Positions 1 to 5,184 of a stretch of DNA of 5,184 nt are shown here, in pieces. Numbering within the stretch: the first letter of the stretch is position 1; each line of letters opens with the position of its first letter. Source of the stretch: Parafilimonas sp. (GTDB taxonomy: Bacteria > Bacteroidota > Bacteroidia > Chitinophagales > Chitinophagaceae). The position numbers and the translations under genes were made by a program. The notes beneath the pieces are model-generated. The model ran no database searches and was not told where the DNA came from. It saw nothing but the letters and a program-made list of their open reading frames with translations. The stretch spans positions 1 to 5,184 of the forward strand of contig JAHEZC010000238.1 of the NCBI GenBank assembly GCA_023251275.1. Reading direction: 5' to 3'.

Positions 1-2
1 TT

Positions 3-674
3 GAAGCAGTGATTAACAATAATGCAATACTTACGAGCAACACATCGGCAATTCCTATCAGCGTGTTGCAAAAGCAAACTGAATTTCCACATCGTTTTTT
101 TGGACTGCATTGGGCTGAGCCTTCTCATACAACGCGTTTCCTGGAAATTATCTGTGGTGAATTAAGCGATATTACCAAAGGCGAATACCTGTACGAACTC
201 TCTCACCGTTGGGGTAAAGAGCCAACATTGGTGCGCAAAGATATTCGGGGCTTTATCACCAACAGGCTTATGTATGCGATGTACCGCGAAGCCTTTTTCC
301 TGGTTGAAAACGGATATGCAACAGTAGAAGATATTGACAGGGCTTGCCGTAATAATGCAGGATATTGGATGACGCTGGTGGGTGTATTCAGGTGGATGGA
401 CCTCACCGGCGTTCCCGCATATCATACGGTAATGAAAGATTTGTTCCCCACACTCAGCACAAGCACTGAGGTACCGGAATTAATTGACAGGATTGTAAGA
501 GAAGGAGGAAGAGGTGTTGCCAATGCTAAAGGCTTTTATGACTATACACCCGAAGAAGCAAAGCTTTGGGAAGAAACCTTTACACAGTTCAGTTATGAGA
601 TAAGGCAACTGGCTTTAAAGTATCCTGCTGATGTGGTAAAGAAAAAAATGAAAAACAAAGCTGACGGAGAATAG
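3..674 (+). CDS. 3-hydroxyacyl-CoA dehydrogenase family protein, C-terminal part (5'-truncated by window edge)
   Basis: The frame is open to the left edge, so the GTG at position 9 is an internal Val codon and not a start. 223 residues are visible, and about 100 residues of the NAD-binding Rossmann domain are missing. Residues below are numbered from the first visible codon. The segment ILTSNTS ends the Rossmann part, with its last Ser at 15. H36 lies in GLHWAEPS and E48 in RFLEIICG, exactly 12 residues apart as in the catalytic His-Glu pair of this family. Asn87 in GFITNRL opens the helical C-terminal 3HCDH domain (about 83-185), which carries FRWMDLTG and GFYDYTPEEA. Family members oxidise L-3-hydroxyacyl-CoA or related hydroxy acids (for example L-gulonate) with NAD+ in the cytoplasm. 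The usual HFFNP is HWAEP here, so the substrate is uncertain. The tail is Lys-rich. The gene converges on the large lipoprotein gene and is unlikely to share its operon. The family call is firm; the substrate is not. Confidence 0.9.
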   Translation, partial: EAVINNNAILTSNTSAIPISVLQKQTEFPHRFFGLHWAEPSHTTRFLEIICGELSDITKGEYLYELSHRWGKEPTLVRKDIRGFITNRLMYAMYREAFFLVENGYATVEDIDRACRNNAGYWMTLVGVFRWMDLTGVPAYHTVMKDLFPTLSTSTEVPELIDRIVREGGRGVANAKGFYDYTPEEAKLWEETFTQFSYEIRQLALKYPADVVKKKMKNKADGE

Positions 675-709
675 TTTATTAATACTATAATGCGAACAAA
701 TATTTACCA

Positions 710-3700
710 TTATTTCATTTCCAGAAGCAATGCATTTCCATCGTTTACGCCTGCTATTATAACGCGTTGTTTGTGGCCACGGGTCAGCAGTTTAAGTGAT
801 CTTACATTGCTGCGTATATTCAGCCCGCTTTGAGTCTGCGGCACATAAGTGAAGTTGCCTTTGCCATCGCCTAAAAGTAACACACCGTGATTGGCGCTGT
901 AACGTCCAAATTTTATCCTCGTCCAGGTATTATTACCTGCCAGTAAAAGGTCTTTTTTTCCATCTTTATTTACATCTGCAGCTACGATGCCATAAACAGG
1001 AGCGTACTGCGCCTCCAGTGGCAATGCATGTAATACAAAGCCTTCGTTGCCCCTGTTTTCAAGATACACGGTTTGCATAGCCTCAGCTTTCAATAATCCG
1101 GCATCTTTTAATTGTTCACCGGTAAACAGGTCATTGATTGCTGCAGTCGAATAGCTTTTGTATTCAAGGAATTTTTTCTTGAGAGAAGGAAGCTGATCAG
1201 TAATATCATCCCGCGAAGCCGCAGGATAAGAAACACCATTTATATAATAACATAAGACAGGATCAATAGATCCATTATTATCAAAATCCTTATAATAAAT
1301 AGTCATCGGTTCTTTTTCGCTCACATGGAATTGAGTATTCAGCCCGCAATTACCGATTATAATATCCATATCGCCATCACCATCCATATCCTCGGCAATT
1401 ATCTTATTCCACCAGCCTGTACTCGCGAAATGAATATATTGAGATGACTGATCAATAAGTTTTCCTTTTTGATTAATGAATACTTTTACCGGCATCCATT
1501 CACCGACTACAATTAAGTCGGGTTGCTTATCATTATTCAGGTCAGTCCACAATGCATCTGTCACCATCCCGCCCTGTTCCAAGGCTGCACATACATCAGC
1601 AGTCGCCTCCCTGAAAACACCTTTTCCATCATTGATTAAAATATAACTGCGAGGTGCTGTTGGATATTTACCCGGCACAACCCTTCCTCCAACAAATAAA
1701 TCGAGGTCTCCATCACCATCAATATCTGCGGCCCTTACACAACCTTTACTCGTAAGCATTTGAGGTAAAGCATTTTCTTTTTTACTGAAATTGCCTTTAC
1801 CATCGTTCAGGTAGAGCCTATCCTGCAATGCAGGGTCATTATCGTTGAACTCATAGCCACCGCCAGCTACATATAAATCCAGATCTCCATCATTGTCGGC
1901 GTCGAAAAATGTTGCAGCTACATCTTCACTTGCAGAATCCTTTACCAATGCAGGTTCTGCTTTTGCAGTAAATGTTCCGTTTGTATTTTGAATAAATATT
2001 TGCGAAGGCTGATTTTTTGCTCCTCCCATAAAAAAATCTTCAAGCCCATCTTTATTTATATCCGCCGTTTCAATGCATGGCCCCTGGCGTGAAAGATAAT
2101 TGGGTAATAAAGTTTGAACAGTAAAATCGCTGAACACATTTTCACTGTGCTTTACATTGGGTAAAGTTGTTTGAGTGAAAAGAGCCTTGGTTGAATTTGC
2201 ACTTATATTGTACAGCCATTTTTCTTTTGCATCGGCAGGTTTGACAGTTATGGTTTGATTCGGTTTTACATTGGTGAGTTTTTGAAAATTATCGTTGGGC
2301 CATATCACAAGAATAGAATCAATTAAATTGTTTTTGCCAATGCCAAAATTCAGAACGGGGTCTCCCGAAGATTGAAAACCACGCACCGGCGATTCTTCCT
2401 GGTAATATTCGTCGCCTTTGCAGAATAGTTTCAGTTTTGTGCCAATGCCTCTTTCATTTAATGCATCTCCTTTCAACTTAATTTTTAAATAATTATTCTT
2501 TAAAAGAGTCTCTGCATTGTTCTTATAAACACCGGCAAAATCATTGGAGTTATTAATCACCAGATCGAGGTCGCCATCATTATCAAGGTCCGCATAAGCA
2601 CCCCCTGCAGATACTCCCGGTTCATCCAATCCCCACTCGACTGTTTTTTTGGAAAATGTTCCATCACCATTATTCTGAAAGATATAATTGGGAATTCTTA
2701 GTGTAGGCATTTTTTTGATATAATCAGGTATGGCATCTACTGAATCATGATGCATCGTACGAATGACTCTATCAACGGAATATTTTAAAAAATCCATGTC
2801 AGTATAATCTTTCACATAGCCATTTGTTACAAACAGGTCTTTGTTGCCATCATTATCATAATCGCCGAATAGAGCCGCCCAACTCCAGTCAGTATTAGAA
2901 ACGCCTGCGAGTTGACCAACTTCACTAAATGTACCGTCGCCATTATTTTTTTGCAGCATGTTCCTGCTGTATTGAAAATAAAATCCTTTATTGAACAGGT
3001 ATTGAAATTTATCAAAATTTTCAGCACCACTATGCATCTTTATTATTGCGTTGTCTTCGGGCATCATATCTAATGTGACCGCATCGGGCCACCCATCGTT
3101 ATTATAATCAGCAATATCAGAACCCATTGAATAGAGTGATGTCTCGTCAATGCAGGCAGACAATTGTTCTGTAAATGTCCCGTTACGGTTATTGATGAAC
3201 AGGTAATCCGGTTCATTAAAATCGTTTGATACAAACACATCGGGCCAACCATCATTGTTAATATCTGATACGGCAATCCCCAACCCAAAAGTGAGTACGT
3301 TGGAAATAATGCCGGCCTGTGCGCTTACATCAGTAAAATGGCCATTATCATTGCGATACAATTTACTGGCGAAATCGGGATTATGTTCATTCCTGAGTTC
3401 AGGATTTTCCTGCACACCTGCGGTATATTTTTGTAACGAATGGTTGATAATAAAACAATCGAGGTCACCATCTTTATCATAATCAAAAAAAGCGGCCTGT
3501 GTAGAATAGCCGGGATCGGCAAGGCCATATTCTTCTGCTTTTTCGGTAAAAGTTAAGTCGCCATTATTGATAAAAAGTAAATTTTTCCGCATCGAAGGAT
3601 TTACATCTGCACTCCGGCATATATAAATATCCAGTTTACCGTCCCCGTTTATATCCACCATTGTGGCCCCGGTGCACCAGCCTTGCTTTTCTGCAACACC

Positions 3701-4012
3701 GCTGCCGGCTGTTATGTCTTCAAACTGAAAATTACCTTTATTTAAAAAGAGCCTATTTTTGACCATATTTCCTGTAAAGAATATATCCTGGAGGCCATCA
3801 TTATTAATGTCCCCGATAGCGACACCCCCACCATTGTAGAAATAGATGTAGTTAGCTACATTTAACGGGCCGTCTTCAAAAAGCGTGTTTTTGAAATTTA
3901 CTCCCGTGCTGCTTTGATCGAGCCTGCTAAACAAATGTGAGTCGCTGTTTCCGCAGCCTGAAAAAACAATTATTAAGAACAGGAAAAATGCATTATGGCA
4001 AATGCGTAACAT
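710..4012 (-). CDS. FG-GAP/VCBS-repeat lipoprotein with central ASPIC/UnbV domain (CRTAC1-like)
   Basis: This 1100-residue protein is predicted to be exported and lipid-anchored in the outer membrane or cell surface. The chosen start is the ATG at 4012-4010. It gives a compact signal peptide with a hydrophobic core (FFLFLIIVF) and lipobox FSGC, Cys at 20. A longer frame from a GTG at 4063 would add 17 residues but begins inside a terminator stem. Calcium-loop motifs of the D-x-[DN]-x-D-G-x-x-D type begin at residues 68, 120, 177, 250, 302, 384 and 475. An ASPIC/UnbV domain follows at about 518-591. A second set begins at 651, 704, 763, 824 (Gly lost), 875, 909 (irregular) and 1013. Such repeats form beta-propellers in integrin-like proteins. 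A Lys-rich, probably helical insert lies at about 934-975. Homologues are frequent beside susCD pairs in Bacteroidota, but their molecular role is not established; glycan or protein binding is an inference. No enzymatic motif is visible. The gene lies 102 bases downstream of the susD-type gene, same strand. Confidence 0.93.
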   Translation of the reverse strand: MLRICHNAFFLFLIIVFSGCGNSDSHLFSRLDQSSTGVNFKNTLFEDGPLNVANYIYFYNGGGVAIGDINNDGLQDIFFTGNMVKNRLFLNKGNFQFEDITAGSGVAEKQGWCTGATMVDINGDGKLDIYICRSADVNPSMRKNLLFINNGDLTFTEKAEEYGLADPGYSTQAAFFDYDKDGDLDCFIINHSLQKYTAGVQENPELRNEHNPDFASKLYRNDNGHFTDVSAQAGIISNVLTFGLGIAVSDINNDGWPDVFVSNDFNEPDYLFINNRNGTFTEQLSACIDETSLYSMGSDIADYNNDGWPDAVTLDMMPEDNAIIKMHSGAENFDKFQYLFNKGFYFQYSRNMLQKNNGDGTFSEVGQLAGVSNTDWSWAALFGDYDNDGNKDLFVTNGYVKDYTDMDFLKYSVDRVIRTMHHDSVDAIPDYIKKMPTLRIPNYIFQNNGDGTFSKKTVEWGLDEPGVSAGGAYADLDNDGDLDLVINNSNDFAGVYKNNAETLLKNNYLKIKLKGDALNERGIGTKLKLFCKGDEYYQEESPVRGFQSSGDPVLNFGIGKNNLIDSILVIWPNDNFQKLTNVKPNQTITVKPADAKEKWLYNISANSTKALFTQTTLPNVKHSENVFSDFTVQTLLPNYLSRQGPCIETADINKDGLEDFFMGGAKNQPSQIFIQNTNGTFTAKAEPALVKDSASEDVAATFFDADNDGDLDLYVAGGGYEFNDNDPALQDRLYLNDGKGNFSKKENALPQMLTSKGCVRAADIDGDGDLDLFVGGRVVPGKYPTAPRSYILINDGKGVFREATADVCAALEQGGMVTDALWTDLNNDKQPDLIVVGEWMPVKVFINQKGKLIDQSSQYIHFASTGWWNKIIAEDMDGDGDMDIIIGNCGLNTQFHVSEKEPMTIYYKDFDNNGSIDPVLCYYINGVSYPAASRDDITDQLPSLKKKFLEYKSYSTAAINDLFTGEQLKDAGLLKAEAMQTVYLENRGNEGFVLHALPLEAQYAPVYGIVAADVNKDGKKDLLLAGNNTWTRIKFGRYSANHGVLLLGDGKGNFTYVPQTQSGLNIRSNVRSLKLLTRGHKQRVIIAGVNDGNALLLEMK
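950..2062 (-). other. C-terminal FG-GAP/VCBS repeat block (seven motifs, two irregular)
   Basis: This covers residues 651-1021. Clear loops are DINKDGLED, DADNDGDLD, DIDGDGDLD, DMDGDGDMD and DVNKDGKKD. DLNNDKQPD (from residue 824) has Lys in place of the loop Gly. DFDNNGSID (from residue 909) starts only 34 residues after its predecessor and may not mark a separate blade. The block is preceded by a conserved-looking LLPNYLSRQGP segment and interrupted by a charged, probably helical insert before the last loop. Confidence 0.75.
2240..2461 (-). other. ASPIC/UnbV domain within the FG-GAP lipoprotein
   Basis: This covers residues about 518-591. It starts with ERGIGTKLKLF, continues through a YYQEESPVRGFQSS segment and LNFGIGK, and ends with SILVIWPN and a strand-rich TITVK. 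The order G-T-K, R-G-(F/Y)-x-S-S, F-G-(L/I)-G and V-x-W-P is the hallmark of the ASPIC/UnbV family, which in CRTAC1-like proteins typically sits after the FG-GAP repeats. Here it sits between two repeat blocks. Confidence 0.85.
2564..3811 (-). other. N-terminal FG-GAP/VCBS repeat block (seven calcium-loop motifs)
   Basis: This covers residues 68-483 of the lipoprotein. Seven intact loops can be read: DINNDGLQD, DINGDGKLD, DYDKDGDLD, DINNDGWPD, DYNNDGWPD, DYDNDGNKD and DLDNDGDLD. Spacing is 52-91 residues. Most are followed by a hydrophobic strand and, further on, an asparagine-rich NNxGxF turn. The count and spacing suit a seven-bladed beta-propeller, which is an inference from the motif count. 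Confidence 0.8.
3953..4012 (-). other. Lipoprotein signal peptide and lipobox of the FG-GAP protein
   Basis: The first 19 residues have a short basic start (MLRICHN), a hydrophobic stretch and the lipobox FSG before Cys20, the predicted lipidation site cut by signal peptidase II. Residues after the Cys (GNSDS) hold a single acidic residue. Surface-export signals of Bacteroidota lipoproteins usually have a denser acidic cluster just after the Cys, so display on the cell surface is possible but not clearly encoded. Confidence 0.8.
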
Positions 4013-4042
4013 ATTTTGTACATGAATTAATATTCGAAAGGG

Positions 4043-4092
4043 TTTAAAGATAAAAGATTCCACCGCGTCAATATTTCTTCGGTGGAATCTTT
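4043..4092 (-). terminator. Rho-independent terminator downstream of the susD-type gene
   Basis: A perfect 13-bp inverted repeat pairs 4053-4065 (AAAGATTCCACCG) with 4080-4092 (CGGTGGAATCTTT) around a 14-base loop. Read on the - strand, the hairpin begins 22 bases after the susD stop codon and runs into CTTTTATCTTT, a T-rich tail. The + strand side lacks a T tract, so it fits termination of leftward transcription. The stem contains the GTG that would open the longest frame of the next gene, which argues against that start. Partial read-through into the lipoprotein gene cannot be excluded. Confidence 0.85.
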
Positions 4093-4114
4093 CTGATTAA
4101 AAATATTACAAAAC

Positions 4115-5184
4115 TTAATTCTTATCCCACCACAGTGGGGTAGTCACTTTATCAGGTCCGCCAAGCAAAGGAACAGCTTTTTCGACCTCAGCTCCATTGT
4201 TCTGCTGCTCTGAAAGCAGGAACGGAATCCTTCTTATCCATTGGGTAGTAGTGTTTGTAATATCCGGGTTTTCCGAATTTGCAACGGGGTACAGTTTCAA
4301 ATATCTGCTCCTTCTGTAATCAGCCCAGGCTTCACAACCGTCCGGGAATAAAGCGAGCCATTTCTGTAAAGCAATCTGTTGATTTTGAATACTTACATTC
4401 CCTGCATCAAACTTCACAGGAATATCAGTAACCGGCGGTGAATTCAGATAATCATCAGGAGCAATTGGCGTGCTTGTACTATTGGTATAAGCATCAATAA
4501 CCGATGCATCAGTAATACCCCATTGGTAGAATGAATTTCTGATCCCTGTTTCATACAAACTCTTGGCAGTTCCACCCATATTCCATCCAAGCAAGGCCCC
4601 TTCCGCACGGAGAAAATAGGCTTCTGCTGCGCACATTACATTCTGAGGCGTAGTGAGATAGCCTCCTGTGCCATTAGGATAACCTGTTGAAGCCCAGCGG
4701 GGACCTACATGAGAATTTGCATCAGATTTATTGATTGATTCAGTCAATTGAGTAGAGGTAAGACCATTTCTCAATCCATCGTAAGTACTGGGGTCTTTTT
4801 CTGTAGGACAGAAATAGACCGGCATTCTTGGGTCTGAATAACCCTTTAAAACTGATTCCATAGAAGCGCTCATCCTGAATTCATTCCAGTCTGACATGAT
4901 AGAAAGCCCATTCCAGTCTGACCCGGTATTGCTTTTTTGGATATATGCATCATCGCCGGGACTGTCGGTCATCACACCATCAGCATAAGCAGCTTCGGCT
5001 TCACTCTTGGCACGGGCAGGATCCACTTTTGAAATCCGCAGGGCCAGCCTAAGCCTGAGTGTATTGGCATATTTTAACCATTTATTTACATCGCCGCCAA
5101 AAATAATATCGTAACTGCCAAATGGTGTTTCGCCGGTTTTTGTTTTTAATACGGCTACTGCAGCGGCTAATCTTTTTAAGAAGT
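4115..5184 (-). CDS. SusD/RagB-family nutrient-uptake outer-membrane lipoprotein, C-terminal part (5'-truncated by window edge)
   Basis: The frame stays open to the right edge, so the GTG at 5026 is an internal Val codon. 355 residues are visible of a family usually about 500-550 long; the signal peptide and lipobox are outside. Numbered from the first visible codon, GGDVNKWLKYANTLRLRLA (29-47) is the typical SusD helix signature. AEAYFLRAEG (186-195) is a TPR-like helix, and QKWLALFPDGCEAWADYRR (273-291) is the conserved C-terminal helix followed by the RRIPF segment (317-321). The end, LWWDKN, is common in the SusD-like_2 branch, which I favour over classical starch SusD. Such proteins cap a SusC/RagA TonB-dependent transporter and bind glycan or peptide ligands at the cell surface. 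A susC-type gene is expected just upstream, beyond the right edge. The substrate cannot be told from this part. A strong hairpin follows the stop codon. Confidence 0.93.
   Translation of the reverse strand, partial: FLKRLAAAVAVLKTKTGETPFGSYDIIFGGDVNKWLKYANTLRLRLALRISKVDPARAKSEAEAAYADGVMTDSPGDDAYIQKSNTGSDWNGLSIMSDWNEFRMSASMESVLKGYSDPRMPVYFCPTEKDPSTYDGLRNGLTSTQLTESINKSDANSHVGPRWASTGYPNGTGGYLTTPQNVMCAAEAYFLRAEGALLGWNMGGTAKSLYETGIRNSFYQWGITDASVIDAYTNSTSTPIAPDDYLNSPPVTDIPVKFDAGNVSIQNQQIALQKWLALFPDGCEAWADYRRSRYLKLYPVANSENPDITNTTTQWIRRIPFLLSEQQNNGAEVEKAVPLLGGPDKVTTPLWWDKN

Noticed and set aside
162..425. Open frames on the - strand within the dehydrogenase gene (162-425 and 203-406)
   Set aside because: They lie opposite a gene with clear family motifs and show no recognisable protein features of their own.
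728..3160. Frequent AATGCA/AATGCAT hexamers and repeated CCATC-rich stretches across the lipoprotein gene
   Set aside because: On the coding strand these are TGCATT (Ala-Leu/Ala-Phe type codon pairs) and GATGG-type codons of the Asp-Gly loops, so codon usage and protein repeats explain them. They show no regular spacing or flanking structure.
2827..3528. Several 67-75 codon open frames on both strands inside the FG-GAP lipoprotein gene
   Set aside because: They are out-of-frame readings of the Asp/Asn/Gly-rich repeat codons, with no signal peptide, start context or family motif.
4045..4052. TATCTTTA on the - strand, resembling the Bacteroidota -7 box TAnnTTTG, with a TTG in the hairpin loop as a possible -33 element
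   Set aside because: The last base does not match and the 16-base spacing to TTG looks too short. It also overlaps the terminator's T-rich tail, which explains its composition. A promoter here remains possible but is not supported enough to list.
1..5184. Possible novel multi-gene system, mobile element or CRISPR
   Set aside because: No transposase, integrase, direct-repeat array, tRNA or attachment-like repeat is visible. The three genes belong to recognised families and the window holds only parts of two of them.

Overview
The window looks like chromosomal DNA from a member of the Bacteroidota, probably Chitinophagales/Chitinophagaceae-like. The evidence is a SusD/RagB-type nutrient-uptake lipoprotein gene, a very large FG-GAP/VCBS-repeat lipoprotein of the CRTAC1 type with an ASPIC/UnbV domain, AT-leaning composition, and no clear Shine-Dalgarno sequence at the one visible start. 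The genus-level placement is inferred from protein style, not from a marker gene.

Layout from left to right. (1) Bases 1-674, + strand: the C-terminal two thirds of an NAD-dependent 3-hydroxyacyl-CoA dehydrogenase family protein, cut by the left edge. (2) Bases 675-709: a 35-base gap between converging genes with no recognisable terminator. (3) Bases 710-4012, - strand: one complete gene for a 1100-residue predicted lipoprotein with two blocks of calcium-loop repeats (seven loops each, some degenerate) on either side of an ASPIC/UnbV domain. (4) Bases 4013-4114: a spacer holding a perfect 13-bp hairpin with a T-rich tail on the - strand, read as the terminator of the next gene. (5) Bases 4115-5184, - strand: the C-terminal 355 residues of a SusD-family protein, cut by the right edge.

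How they fit together. The SusD-type gene would normally follow a susC/ragA TonB-dependent transporter gene lying just beyond the right edge. The large FG-GAP lipoprotein lies downstream in the same orientation, so it is probably an accessory of this uptake locus, but the hairpin between them suggests reduced or independent expression. The dehydrogenase is on the opposite strand and is probably a separate transcription unit of acyl-CoA or related hydroxy-acid metabolism.

I see no RNA gene, mobile element, CRISPR array or clearly novel multi-gene system. The points most worth a second look are the 7+7 repeat architecture of the large lipoprotein, the terminator hairpin that decides its start codon, and the non-canonical H-W-A-E-P active-site segment of the dehydrogenase.
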